Program-made: the position numbers and the translations under genes
Shown: piece after piece, positions 11,961-31,844 of the stretch
Position numbering within the stretch: position 1 is the first letter of the stretch
Layout: the number at the start of each line of letters is the position of its first letter
The notes under the pieces: generated by a model
Databases searched by the model: none
What the model saw: only the letters and a program-made list of their open reading frames with translations
What the model was told of the DNA's origin: nothing
Source: Acanthaster planci
Lineage: Eukaryota > Echinodermata > Asteroidea > Valvatida > Acanthasteridae
NCBI RefSeq assembly: GCF_001949145.1
Contig: NW_019091398.1
Span: 306,429 to 370,428, forward strand
Reading direction: 5' to 3'
DNA: 64,000 nt

Positions 11961-12537
11961 GGTCAACTCGACCAACTCGACTCCTGACCAACTCGACCGT
12001 CAACTAACTCGACCGTTGACCAACCTTACTTCAAAGTCGAGTCAACTCGACCATTTACCAACTCGCCCATGAATGATACATGGGTTTATTAGACAAACTC
12101 TTTCCTCAAAAAAATTAATATTAAAAGGGGAAAAATAAAGATCGGATCGGTTCCGGATCGCAAAATTTATGGATGCAATCAATAATTGAACTTGTGCCAA
12201 TTTGATACTCCAAAATAATTTTCCCAATTTGAGAAGCACACACGCACGACCCCCCGAAACCTGTCACCACACTGTACCCATGCACAGATCACATCACGCA
12301 CAGTAAAACAAATTACATGCGTGATCCAGAACTAGGCAAAATGCGTTCCTTCTTTGCCTTGTCCCTGTTGCACATGCACAGTTGCGTTGTTCGAGAGTCG
12401 AGTTGGTCGAGAGTCGAGTTGGTCGAGAGTCGAGTTGACCTTTATGGTTGAAGGAACAACAGTCGAGTTGGTCAATGGTCAAGTTGGTCGAGAGTCGAGT
12501 TGACTTGAGTCGAGTTGGCAAACGGTCAAGTCGACCT
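11961..12537. repeat. Foldback element B with inverted tandem-repeat arms
   Basis: The left arm (11961-12066) is an irregular array of CAACTCGACC words. The right arm (12391-12537) is the reverse array, with clean copies of GAGAGTCGAGTTGGTC. The right end contains GAGTTGGCAAACGGTCAAG, which also occurs in the centre of element A (5742-5761), so the two elements belong to one family although their arm words differ (GACC versus GGACCCA). The core (12067-12390) is AT-rich at first and codes for nothing recognisable. Its sequence does not match the core of element A. Confidence 0.7.
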
Positions 12538-12570
12538 GAAACCCAAAAGCCAAGGTAACAGATTTCGCAG

Positions 12571-12855
12571 GTGGAAAACCTTGATGTGAAAAAAAAAGAA
12601 AACCTGGAAAATGATCATTTTCTAATGACCTACGAAATACATCTACATGGACACGTGTATTTCGACAATGAGGAAACTATAAGACTTTCATTCAAATTGG
12701 GCCACAAATTAGGTTTCCCCCATACACTATCAGTTGAAACATGGAATAATGTAGTGCGCATTTGGCCTCGTGGCAAAGAAGACACAGACGCGCTACATTA
12801 TTCCTTGCTCCACAAGCGCAAGCATGGTAACGAATTTATCTTCAAGCAAACATGA
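12571..12855 (+). CDS. Small uncharacterised ORF next to foldback element B
   Basis: This 94-codon open frame begins 33 bases after the end of foldback element B, and an AG acceptor-like site (gatttcgcag) lies just before it. The translation is charged and non-repetitive, with an alternating hydrophobic pattern (for example MTYEIHLHGHVYF and WNNVVRIWPRGKED). It has about the size of acylphosphatase, but I could not place the catalytic Arg and Asn of that family, so I do not assign a function. It may be a chance frame, an exon of an unseen gene or part of an element. Confidence that it is coding is low. Confidence 0.2.
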   Translation: MENLDVKKKENLENDHFLMTYEIHLHGHVYFDNEETIRLSFKLGHKLGFPHTLSVETWNNVVRIWPRGKEDTDALHYSLLHKRKHGNEFIFKQT

Positions 12856-14091
12856 CGTGCAGTAAAGGGGCCTATGATCACTTGACATTAAAAAAAGAAG
12901 ACAAAAGATATATGGCACACGGCAAAGACAATAGCACTGATGTACCACGATGCTGGAATTTTATTTAGGGAGCATGGGAATTATGTGTTTTAACTTATTT
13001 CAATAACGGCTCACACTAAGAAAGGAAATTGTAAGAATTGTGCGTGTGCATTTAAATGCTTGTGACAATCAGCACGGGCAAACATGCCGCCTTTGAATTT
13101 ACAGTCATGCAGATGTGCGTTTGCTTTTAGTGTAAAAATAGCGCAATGCATCGAGTTAGAACAGTGCATTACGCAGGGTTTGATATGAACCATGTGATAC
13201 AGTTAGAGCAATGGATTGACCAATCAAAACTGAGAATTCAAGTTTGCCTGAAGATACTGTGAACTATTGCCATACCCATTGGATGAGGTGAAAAAGAAAA
13301 TCACTTCTTTGCAATTGAGAAAGCATAGCTGTTGTTTCTTCTGAAACACCAAAGTGGTCAAGGTGATTGAATCAGTGCCCATCTGATCCAATAGAAAAGT
13401 GTCCCGTCCTTTGGGGTCCATGCAAATTCCATACATGTACATTTATGAAATGATTACAAAATTCTCATATTCCACCTGTTTTAACAGAAATTGATGACCG
13501 AGCCACACCGTCGGCCCCACAAATGACAGCGAAATCAATTACATTAGCCTCCTTCGGCCAAAATATTGGAAAATCATTACCCATTAACAGGTTTCTATAG
13601 TAACTAGACCCATTAGTTTCTTCCAGAATTCTGGTTGGCCGTGCGTGGAGCAAATTAGACCTTTAAGTATAGGAAGACAGTGATTACGAAACCGCTCCAT
13701 CTCGTCTCACTAGTCGATGTTGGATGCGGTCATCAACCACATCAAGTTTTCAGAGCAGAATGGGTCGTTTGAGAGAAAATTACTTGAATGTCTACGACAC
13801 AGGGATTTTTGTAGTGCTTTTCTATCTAACCAACGGATGTTTGCACTAACTGTCATTGCTATGGCTACCCTGGATGCAATGTGAGAACAGCCGTGTCTCA
13901 AGAGAAGACAGCAATAGCTTCATTTTGTCTGCAAGTCTTGACTGAGAATGTTAGTGTCTTGTGCAACTGACAGAATAGAATGGTCAAAGTCAAAGTTTAC
14001 TGTTGAACATCTTACATGTAACTTCCATCGTATCTTTGGCCAGAAACCTTCAATTCGCTTGTATGTTTGTCAATTGATTGAATAATACAGA

Positions 14092-15189
14092 ATGGAGCCT
14101 CAATTATTGACACCATGTTTATCAGCCGGAACGAATTTAACAATGGAAGGAGAATTGTTACCAGTACTTGAATTCCACACAAGTGCATCACTTGCTACAG
14201 TCATTCTTCGCACACTGAGTATCGTGATCGCTTTCTTGCTGATCATAACGAGCAATTTCGTCAACTTGATCGTGTTACCCCGGACCAACTGTTTCGGGGA
14301 GGTGACCCAATTTCTTCTCATGTCATTGGCTGTGGAAGATTTCCTGATTGGGGTGTGCCTGGCATTCGCCATCTGGCCAGCTGTCGCCGATTTCTGGCCA
14401 TTCGGAGATGCAGTTTGCAAGATCATCGGTAGTTTGGGGACTCTGCTAGCAGCCGCATCATCGCTGACTCTCATGTGCATCAGTGTGGATCGTTTCTTGG
14501 CGGTGACCAGACCACTGCGGTACGTCACCATCGTCACGCTCAAGCGAGCCCGTTTTGTCATCACTGCCGTCTGGCTGGTCTGCTTCATCTTCATTGCTTT
14601 CGTGGACACGGCAACTTGGCCACCTCTACAGAACATCGAGTACGATACTGTCCTCTGCAACTGCATTGTCAAGTTCTTTGATGACAGAGTGTTTCCCCGA
14701 GCCCTAGCAGCGGCTGCTGTGTGCGTGGTTCTACCTAGTATCATCATCACGGCCACTAATGCCAAACTTCTGGTGGTCACCATTGCACATGCAAAACGAA
14801 TTGATGCTTTACCGAGGAACCATAATTTCAACGACGGTGGCCGCCGCATATCCTCAAGAGAATTCAAAGCTGTCCGTACAACTTTAGTCATCACTGGCAT
14901 TTATTACATGGCTTGGGCACCGTTCCTAGCAACCCAAATATACCTGGCCTTCTCATCTGTTGCTATAGCGGACTGGCTCCACTTTCTGTCTGGCTATCTC
15001 GTCCTTAGCAACAGTTGGTGGAACGTCTTCATTTACTCCTTCATGAACAAGAGTTTTCGGAAAACACTGGCTGATTTTGTTGCCGCTAAGTGTGCCTGTT
15101 ACCAGCGAAGTAACGATGGGGAAATGATGCCAACCCAAGCCTTTGTTGTGACAGATGGAAGAGCCATTTCCACTCCACAAGTTTCTTAA
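14092..15189 (+). CDS. Intronless class A (rhodopsin-like) G-protein-coupled receptor 1
   Basis: A 365-residue seven-helix receptor encoded in one exon. An N-linked site (NLT) is at residue 15. TM1 spans about 35-61 (N55), TM2 about 72-94 with D83, and TM3 about 106-130 with the disulphide cysteine C109. The DRY motif is DRF (133-135), followed by PLRYV. ECL2 carries C189 and C191, TM5 is about 204-230, TM6 about 262-288 with WAPF in place of CWxP, and TM7 about 297-318 with NVFIY in place of NPxxY. A helix-8 segment and a CxC palmitoylation-type site (334-336) follow. TM3 lacks the aspartate that aminergic receptors use to bind amines. Ligand and subfamily are unknown; large sets of intronless class A receptors, some expressed in sensory tissue, are known in echinoderms. 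Met18 is a possible alternative start. An AATAAA lies 27 bases after the stop. Confidence 0.9.
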   Translation: MEPQLLTPCLSAGTNLTMEGELLPVLEFHTSASLATVILRTLSIVIAFLLIITSNFVNLIVLPRTNCFGEVTQFLLMSLAVEDFLIGVCLAFAIWPAVADFWPFGDAVCKIIGSLGTLLAAASSLTLMCISVDRFLAVTRPLRYVTIVTLKRARFVITAVWLVCFIFIAFVDTATWPPLQNIEYDTVLCNCIVKFFDDRVFPRALAAAAVCVVLPSIIITATNAKLLVVTIAHAKRIDALPRNHNFNDGGRRISSREFKAVRTTLVITGIYYMAWAPFLATQIYLAFSSVAIADWLHFLSGYLVLSNSWWNVFIYSFMNKSFRKTLADFVAAKCACYQRSNDGEMMPTQAFVVTDGRAISTPQVS

Positions 15190-15215
15190 CTTTCATCATT
15201 GAACATACAATTTTA

Positions 15216-15221
15216 AATAAA
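15216..15221 (+). terminator. Poly(A) signal of GPCR 1
   Basis: AATAAA occurs 27 bases past the stop codon of the receptor gene, in an AT-rich context (tttaaataaaatgtaact). This would give a very short 3' UTR. The call rests on position and motif only. Confidence 0.45.
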
Positions 15222-15510
15222 ATGTAACTTGTCTTTAGCCCATAAAATTTACTGACTAATTCATCAATGCGTAATGGTTTATCAATAATCCATCTATTCA
15301 TCAATCGCCTTATCAATGAGCCACTCATTTTTTGGTACAGAACTTGGCAACGGACGAAAATAAACATGAGTGAACAACTGTTTAAAACTTGGAATCAGCA
15401 TTACTGTTTTAATGCAGGTCTTCCCGTTTCGACTCCCCACACAAAATGACTTGATTGTGTTGTAAACCTTCAATCACAACTCGACAATTAGTACTTTCTT
15501 TGACAAACAT

Positions 15511-15529
15511 AGAGAGAGAGAGAGAGAGA
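15511..15529. repeat. (AG)n microsatellite
   Basis: A perfect run of alternating A and G of about 19 bases lies in intergenic DNA downstream of GPCR 1. Confidence 0.9.
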
Positions 15530-17621
15530 TACATGTGTATGTATGTGATGTGTGGACAGAAGTGCCATCGAGTGCAAATGTTGCTGCTATGTTTGGTTCA
15601 TTTTTTTATAATAAAACGGTTTGGGCAAGCAAAATAAAAAGAATACGCTCAGTTTCATCAAAACTGTGCCGAAATTCGTAACTTTGTGCTTGCTTCCATA
15701 TTTGTACAAAACTCAACTCGTATTACTCTACAACCAAACCAAACCAAACTAAGACAGCGTATTCTTGTTGGTTTTGTAAAGTTCTGATCAAATTCTCTCT
15801 CCTGGATTTTCAGTGTCTCCAGATGAGTGAAAGCAGTGAGGTCCTTTGGGCTATGCATTAATTCAAAACCAAGGATTCGTTCCATGGCAAATGTCAGAAA
15901 GATGTATGTCAAATGTTTGTTACACACTCCTCACAGAAAATTTCGATAAAGTACGAACAGAATTCTTCCAACAATCTGGAAAAAAAATCCCTTGCTTAAA
16001 GCAATCATTTACACATCATTCCAATCCAGACCTTGATTTTTCCTTCAGCATTTTTTTTTCATTTTATCCCTGCCCTCTACACTATAAATGCACTTGGCAA
16101 AACCCTTCACCAGAAGCAAGCCATAAGGACATTGCCTACAGAACAAACAGTGTCGGAAATTTCTGCATATCCACAATAAGTCCATATCGGGTTGTGACAA
16201 AAATCATGGTTGTCACAAAAGTTACTACTCCAGATGGTGCTTTTGTGACAACCATTTTTGAGCATATTTGCCTATTTCGAAGCTACAGTGTTCCATTAAG
16301 ATCTGTTTGGACTTCTTCAGAGCAAGCCATTTGTGAAACCTATCCCCTGGCTTTACTATAAGTATCTCAAATTGACATTGTTAGCTGGAAAGAGCCAGCA
16401 CACTTTAGAGGTGGGCCGTGACTGAAACGGTCAATTGTCTGTGGCTGTGGCGACAAGCTTGTGACAAACAATAAAGTCCTAGCCACTGGATATCTGATTT
16501 GGACACGGCTTCAGGCTACGTCTGAATTTGGCTTATTTCCAGCTTTGGCTTGGATTTTGAAACCACAGACAGCTCCGCTCCTTTTGCAAATATTGCAACT
16601 TGTTCTCACTCCGCACAGTGGGATCACTTTGAAAAAGTTGCCTTTAAAAAAAAAATCCAGTATTTTTAAATCCCGCTAAGGTAACAGGCAAATCAGAATA
16701 GAATGTCCTCCTATCCTTGTATTTTGTAGAAAAGTTTAAAACTTTGCCTAAATTCTATGCTAGAGCAAATACAAATCAGTTTTTTATGCCAGTTTCACAG
16801 ATTTCTCCTTTTTTTCTTGAAAAACATTGAAAAACAACAACAAAAAAGTAATGACCAATTTTCAACCTTGCCCACATCAGTAAAGACTTGCTATGTCCCT
16901 CACAATTATAAAATGGCCGCTGCTTTCCTCGATGACTTATTTCTCACGCCTGAATAGAGAAAACAAAAACACAAGCACGCACTACATGAGATTGAGGCAT
17001 GGGTATCCGGTCGGAAAATGCCACCTACAGGGTCATGAAGAGGGAAAGCTGAGGTTTTGGGACAGCGTTTTCTCTTTCTGAACACTGACTGTCCCTTACA
17101 TTGTTGAGATACGCCACACCTAACTCGTGGGTAACGCCAACGACGGATAAGGGTTTGATCTCCAACGTCATGGAAGGGAGGCATGTCACGGCATTTGGCT
17201 CTGCGTCCCATGGTGTACGTTGGGGGGGAGGGGTAGTCTGTAGGTTTGGGGAGGCAAAGCGACCTGACAAATATGACCAGGCCTCACAAAATGAGTCTAA
17301 AGGCCACATTTACAAAAAATTTGTTTTAAGGTCCATTAGATAAAGCAACCCAAGCTTTGTTTCGACGTAACCCTTAATTTGGCAGTCTTGGGGTTCTTTA
17401 AACAGCCTTAAATTAAGCTGCTCTGGTAACTGGTGAATCATTACGTTAGGTTTGATCAGAAATGAGATTTACTTTACAATATCAGCCCTCTTTACCATAT
17501 AAACCGGGTGGGGAGAGGGAACTTGACAGCTGAAGATGGAGGACTGACAAGAGGTACTCAGACCAGGATTCTTGAGGTCACAATGTCAGGTTCAGGAGTG
17601 GGGGGTGGGGAATCAGGTGAC
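15530..17621. other. Intergenic DNA between GPCR 1 and RPN2
   Basis: About 2 kb lies between the receptor gene and the RPN2 stop codon. It holds a perfect 16-bp hairpin at 16206-16255 (listed separately) and the longest motif-free open frame of the area (15846-16361, +), which I do not accept as a gene. The RPN2 3' UTR must lie in the right-hand part, but I could not place its poly(A) signal. Confidence 0.4.
16206..16255. ncRNA. Perfect 16-bp stem-loop, foldback or miRNA-like
   Basis: ATGGTTGTCACAAAAG (16206-16221) and its exact reverse complement (16240-16255) flank an 18-base loop; four more A-T pairs can form outside a 2-base bulge. A further GTTGTGACAA just upstream repeats the stem word. 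The shape would suit a small hairpin RNA or the core of a short palindromic MITE. The sequence offers no way to tell these apart, and no flanking conserved features are visible. Confidence 0.35.
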
Positions 17622-26077
<8,456 letters not shown>

Positions 26078-27157
26078 GGTGGATTTGATGAGTCTCCGGG
26101 GGTCCAATCAGGAAAGGACGGGTGTTGAGCGGAGTGTTGCCAAGTGAGGGCGCTATCGATTCCGTTGTGGTTAACTTCTCAGAGTTCTGGCGCATGGCGT
26201 GGGGAGTTCGGCTCAGTGCAGTTTATTTCCTGTCACAGAATATAATCGGTCTGATCGGAGGCCATCATTGACGCATTTTCATTAAATTTCAATAATAAAC
26301 GTTTGGAAATGTTTCTGGAGTTTACACAAAGGCAAAATGGAACAAGGCCGAGGTGTGGAGCGGCTCACGCTAGAGTTTCTTGTTTATGGCACGTTCCTGA
26401 AGCCACCGCGGCCCCTCGGCGGCTTCAATCAGTGACGTATTTCAGACGCAACGTTGTGATTCAAGTAAACTTGCTTTTTGGGGTTTTGGTGCACCACCCG
26501 TGTAGAGTCTTTGCCCCCGGTGTGATGGTTTGGGTTTGGTTGCGTCAAAAGATAGGCTAAAAGGGTAAAATTGCACCTGAAGAATGTACCGTTTGTAGTG
26601 TATACATGTACATGTGTGTGTGTACATATAATCAGTACAAGCACCTTACACCACTGGGTCGTTGTGGTCCATAACTTTAATTGGGTAAGTTTTATAATGC
26701 TTCCCAAGTGTATACTCGATTGGTATCATCAGTAAATTGTTTCCACATGCATTATATGTCTACCGTAATCTTGTTTGTTTGTTTGTTTGTTTTTCAATGG
26801 TAGCATGGGGGAAATGCGTACTTCAGCACAGAACGTTGTGTGGGGTCGGGCCGAATCGATGGCCACCCTGTTATAGCGCAGCCAAATGTGACACACAAGT
26901 ATGGATCACTGAACTGATGCCTGGGTGTCATGGTGATTCGGGATACGTACCTAGGCCTACTGGATATTATAAGCCATAGCAGTTTCAATCATAAGGTCAC
27001 GGTTTGGAACTTGTGAGTGGTTTGAGAAATATCATTTGGCCGTAGTTCGCTGAAAGGCAAATTTAGATTCTTGTTTCATTATAACTGATCACTCCAGAAA
27101 TTCCAAGTAGAATAACTCTTCAGTCGGTGTTTGATTACGTATTTGTTATTTTTGCAG
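26078..27157. promoter_or_regulatory. Shared upstream region of RPN2 (-) and the zinc-finger gene (+)
   Basis: RPN2 starts leftwards from 26077 and the zinc-finger relic reads rightwards from 27292, so this ~1.1 kb lies between divergent units. It includes a CCAATCA box (26103-26109), CpG-containing patches near 26190-26420, a (GT)n/ACATGT run near 26590-26630 and a GTTT run near 26773. Whether both genes share a promoter cannot be told; the first exon of the zinc-finger gene is not visible. Confidence 0.35.
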
Positions 27158-27291
27158 GTTGGGCTATCCGTTTTCTTAGTTTTGGATTTTTTATTCTCTT
27201 CAACAGTAGGCTATGTCATGTATTTTAGTTGTCCAAAGACAGTAGTCAAGAGGGAAATCACTTCAGACATTACACAACACGATCGAGCACC

Positions 27292-28840
27292 ATGTCTACA
27301 AAAGCGAAACCTCGCAAGAGGTCTTCCTCCAAAACAACTTCCGACACCAAAGGAAAGATGATCATCTGTAGCTTATCCGATGCCAAAAGCACCAAAAAAT
27401 TTACTGTCAAGTCTTCCGCCGAGGAAATCATGGGGCCTACTGACACCAACCAGCCCAATGCTGATCGAAGCAGAAGCAGTGCGTGTGCCAAGAGACCAAC
27501 TTCCAATTCTTCCAAAGAATCTTCCCCGTCCGAAGTTTCAACCGTCACACCCCCTGAAAAGAGCCCTAAAGAACCACTGGTGTGCATCTTTTGCAACAAA
27601 CAATTCTCCAAAAGGCACTGTTCACACGAGAACGCACACCAAAGATCGACCGCACGCGTGCAATCTCTGCGGCGAAACATTTGCGCAGACCAGCACCGTC
27701 CTACGCCACCGCAAAATTCACTCCGTGGTCAAGCCTTTCGTGTGTCATATCTGCGGCAAGGCTTACCCCGTCAGTCACGATCTCAAAGACCACAAGGTTC
27801 ACACCAAACCATTCCAGCGTGGGTAACGGTCAACGCAGGTTCTCCAAGAACTTTAATCTGGTGATTCACATGAGGACACACACCAAGGAAAAGCCGTTCT
27901 ATACTGCCCTCTTTAATTAAGATGTTTCTAATCTCAATTTAGCAGCCAGCCAAACTCCTATCATTGACGAAATGGGAGTCAGGATATAGCTCCGCATGTA
28001 GCTCCGGTGTTTTAAATTAATATCTGGTCACGCTGGATGATGATGTCATTGACGTGGAGTAAAAAGGCAATGCTTCACTAGGCGCTATATACAGTTAGCA
28101 AGGAGCGAGAGGAAGATTTGTGCCCTGAAAATGTGGGAAAATGATGCACAAATTCACTGCGAGAAATCCACTGTCTATATGGAGGAGTGTAAAGCATGAT
28201 TCTCAGATTACCGGTTAAAGGAGGGCGCTATTAAGAAATACAGTGGAAGATATGTAAACATAACACGTTCAAATGTCGGCTCTGTGACAGAACTTTTGCA
28301 CACCGCAGGACCGTGGTATGCCACGAGGACTCACACTCGTGAGAAACCATACCTTAGTGACATTTGTAATACTGGTTTCTCAACCTGCAGTGGTCTCATT
28401 TTTCATAAACATATACACACCAGCGAGAAGCCTTACACATGTCACACATGTAACAAACGCTTCGCTCACAACACTATTTGACAATTCACAGTGAAAGTGC
28501 ATACTATTAAAGGAGAAGCCGTTCGTATGCGACGTGTGTGGTGGATGGATCGTTCTCTCGTAAAACGCGCCTCAAATCGCACAAGAGGATTCACACCAGC
28601 GAGAGACCGTTTCGTTGTCACGTGAGCGAGAAAGCCGTTACGATCAATGGCAATCTGAAACGTCACGCGAAAACGCACGACACCATAGAGGATTTTGTTT
28701 GTGATATTTGTGGCAAGGCTTTTCATTTTAGCAGCGAGTTGTCACAGCACCGACGGAGTCACACCAACGAAAAACCGTATGTCTATGACATCTGCAGCAA
28801 AGCTTTCACACAGGGCAGCAATCTCAGACGTCATTATTAG
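27292..28840 (+). pseudogene. Frame-broken C2H2 zinc-finger gene
   Basis: A polypyrimidine-AG acceptor (tatttttgcag) lies near 27158 and ATG at 27292 opens a Ser/Lys/Thr-rich N-terminus (MSTKAKPRKRSSSKTTS). The first finger starts at about 27577 (LVCIFCNKQFSK) and is broken by a frameshift and loss of residues near 27612. Intact fingers follow in the next frame (CNLCGETFAQTSTVLRHRKIH, CHICGKAYPVSHDLKDHKVH). A second frameshift comes near 27825, then a stop at 27918. About 340 bases of unrelated DNA separate this from more fingers (from about 28265) that again need several frame changes and have lost cysteines (for example YVYDICSKAF). Linkers of the TGEKP type are recognisable as HTSEKPY and HTNEKPY. 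Eight or nine fingers can be traced. C2H2 proteins bind DNA; this copy looks inactive unless the assembly is poor here. Confidence 0.75.
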
Positions 28841-31000
28841 AAAGGCGCATATAAAAGCCAAGTCGAATACCTCTAACTGTAATCTCTGACTCAGATATCT
28901 CTAACTACAGTATACGGGCTGACCGTCTGAATTTCATCTGAGGTGTTTTACTTTTTTGCGAACAAGTTTAAGGCCGTGTCCGAAATGGGCTTCCAGAACT
29001 ACGGCTAGGTCTATTGTCTGCGCGTCTCCATGCAATTCCAATGGAGCGAAGACCTAGACCTAGCTCTAGACAAGAGATTCGGATGCAGCCATAGTGCAAA
29101 TTGTTCCAAATGCACAAGCCCAAAGTAGCAGGAATGAGGGTGATCTTCTTTTGGGGTTGATACTTTTGTTTGATTTTGCGTCGATTGGGCCACCTCGCAC
29201 TCATTCGAACGTCTTTTCATCCACTGGGGCTTGTAAACGTAAGTGAGAACTTCAGGGAGTTGGGGGGGACTTGCCCTCGGACAAAAACTTTGGAAATAAA
29301 AGGGGGAAAGGGAAGAAAGCGAAAGAACTAAGAAAAAAAAAAGAGGTTGCAAAGTTCCTGTTTGCTTGAAGAACTACATCTCACCCCTCCCACTGTTAAT
29401 GCGTCAACATTTTGTTCTTGGACTCCCTTCCAGGAAATTCCCTCTTGAAAAACCCGGTTCCTCTCCCCCGGGAAACACTCGTGGCGACGCCCATACCTCC
29501 TTCTAATTGTGATCATTTTATTTTGTGGCAAAATAAGATCGGATACACAAGGTCCCACTTTATTAATTCCAATGACAGAGCCTATTAAAGCCGAAATCAG
29601 AAATAAAAAGGCAAAGTTTTACCGGTATGAAACTTAAAAAAAGAAGACCATGAGAAGACCGATTGTATCTGTTTTCTCTTTTTTTCACGGAAACCATTGT
29701 CAACCCAATAGACAATGTTAAAGGCATTGACACATGATGCTAACATATTGATTTCAAAAATATTATAAAAGATATAGTGCTTACATTCGTATTACTGGAT
29801 ATTCAAAGATTAAAAAACGAATAGGAACATTCGTGTTCGATTTTCCTTTCCTTCTGTTTTGTTTTCGAGTGATTTATTTGGGGAGGTCAGAGCGGACTCT
29901 CCCGTATAATGTTCCTAGGTACGCAAGCGACCCCCGTAAGCCAATGAAGTCACTTAATTCCGTTTGCTGATCTTATGATGGATCGTTGACAGATGCTACT
30001 TAGCGAGGTCTGGGGTTGACCTCCAGTCAGAAGATAATAACTGGGGACCCCAACATCCGCGCTGGCTCTAATAACTTTGATGAACTCTCCAGCTCCGACA
30101 CGCCAAGCTGCTGCCTAACACGCCTCTTGCATCTCCCAGCAGTGTCGATAGATCACGGCTAGGTCACTCCACCGCATGGTGGAGGAGGAATGTTCCTTGA
30201 TAATCTGTGTGATGATCTGGCATTCTCCAATTCCGGGGCGATCGACTGCCGCCCGTGCGTCAGCACGGGCTTAGACTTGTACCAGTCCTCTTTGGTATTC
30301 TGACCACGGGGGCAATATGCTCTAAAGCACGACCCGTGTGAAATACCGTGTAGAATTGCCACTTTCACCTGTCAGTTTCATTTACGTGAATAAGGCAGGG
30401 ATGCAGCAGACGAAGCCACCGCCAGATGAACACCTTCACTTCCTACAATATCACCCAGACCAAAATAATACCGATTCAAGGTGTTCGGAGTAGAAGAATC
30501 TATGAAAGCCCCTGATGTCGGAATAGTTATAATCTATTTGCAGACGGCATACAGATTCAATAAACCCTTTATATAGCTTAGTACAGTTGATCTATTTCCT
30601 CACGTAGGAGCGTCTTCATAATCATCACCTAAATAGTCAAAACTGATTCAGAAATTAGGTTTTTATTGTGGAAATTAGCGTGGAATTTAGGAGGGCGGGG
30701 ATTCAACATGATGGGGGGGTTGCATTCTGTGAAATAACACGGTACGAGAGAAAAACAATAATATAATTTTTTATTTACAAACAAGAATTCGAAGCCGGTC
30801 TTACAGTTCTGTCATATCCAGAGTACTACCGATCTGAAATCTTTTGAGAATGCTGAATAAACCTCATACTAAAATGACACCGAATATCTTCCTAAGATTA
30901 ACATTATGGTGCCTGTGATAATCCGTCTGCTATTTTTTCCCAAGGGACATTTATCACATTTATTTTTGGAAAAGACTAAATTAATGAACAGTAAATCGCA
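28841..31000. other. Intergenic DNA with one MITE copy
   Basis: Apart from the MITE at 28972-29090, I see no gene. A minus-strand frame at 30159-30368 (VAILHGISHGSCFRAYCPRG...) lies in a stretch with more even base composition (about 29880-30370), which could be the relic of an element, but no domain can be named. A short hairpin GCCCGTGC-gtca-GCACGGGC lies near 30250. Confidence 0.35.
28972..29090. mobile_element. ~120-bp MITE, copy 1
   Basis: The element begins GGCCGTGTCCGAAATGGGCT and ends GAGATTCGGATGCAGCC, an imperfect inverted pair (GGCCGTGTCCGAA against GGCTGCATCCGAA). The inside contains CTACGGCTAGGTCTATTG and, inverted, CCTAGACCTAGCTCTAG. A second copy about 7 kb away (35964-36083) matches it over the full length with only scattered differences, which proves that it is a dispersed repeat. 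No coding capacity. Confidence 0.8.
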
Positions 31001-31084
31001 TCGTACGGAGGACATTTAAGTACTGACATTTAGTAATGCACTTATTGGAAGGACCGTACACGTCAGTCGCCTGGCGTTCCAACT

Positions 31085-31311
31085 ATGCCATTAACCTCAG
31101 CGTGCGCATTATGCGCATCACGGCCGTCATTAGTTCACGACCGCAGCTGGTACTGCGTGGAAAATAATGTCACGTACAGACAGTACCTGGCGATTTCCAC
31201 AGTTCACTGGAAACCAGTTAATGGCTTCGAGTGTGTCGAGACGATAGAAGAAATTAAAAAAATACGAGTTTCAATCATTGTTGGTAAATGTTTCTGCATT
31301 TCCCAGGAAAG
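31085..31311 (+). other. Possible non-coding first exon of the PPxY membrane-protein gene
   Basis: A good donor (GAAAG|GTAAGC) occurs at 31311/31312 and an acceptor (ttattttag) at about 31811. Joining them gives a 5' UTR that runs into the ATG at 31845; the upstream open frame beginning at 31085 would stop before that ATG. The upstream limit of such an exon is unknown. This is inference from splice signals only. Confidence 0.3.
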
Positions 31312-31844
31312 GTAAGCGGACAATATTGTTATTTGATGTTTCAGACGATGTCTTTTTCTGTTAGGTCACTGATAATTATGAAGTAAAAGAGAAAACAAAT
31401 TAATGACGAGAGTCTGCCGGACTATAAATGTTTCTTTCTTCGTCGCTGATTGCTGGTACAAGTGACGACATACATAGCAAAATTACTGACATATTATGTT
31501 TGTCTTACATATACATTGACAAACAGCGGTGCTATTTTGGCTAGGCTTAAGATTTCGTCGGTTATTCCAAGCTTTTTTGTATATATTCGATACTTGTTTA
31601 TTTTTTGTGTCAAATTCGCAAATTCTTTTCTCTTAATTTTGTTGCTGGGTGTTGCGTTGAGGAAGCACCTTTCCGTTTTGCTGGGGGTCGGCGTTTATAT
31701 GATTCTTGAATTGTATCATTGAAAAAAATTAATTGCTTGTTATGAAATAGGACCTGAAACTGGCAAATGAAACTGACCTTATGCTTTGTTTTAATATTTG
31801 TACTTATTTTAGAAAAGTCCTGCAGTCCACAAAAAAAGTATAAA

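Noticed and set aside
14100-14900. 266-codon minus-strand frame across GPCR 1
   Set aside because: It is the antisense shadow of the receptor, whose seven helices and motifs are clear on the plus strand.
15846-16361. 171-codon plus-strand frame
   Set aside because: No domain, biased composition, no splice or promoter support; it includes the hairpin repeat.
31767-31844. Upstream in-frame start adding a signal-peptide-like stretch to the PPxY protein
   Set aside because: A likely splice acceptor (ttattttag) lies between this ATG and the better-context ATG at 31845, so the upstream part is probably intronic.
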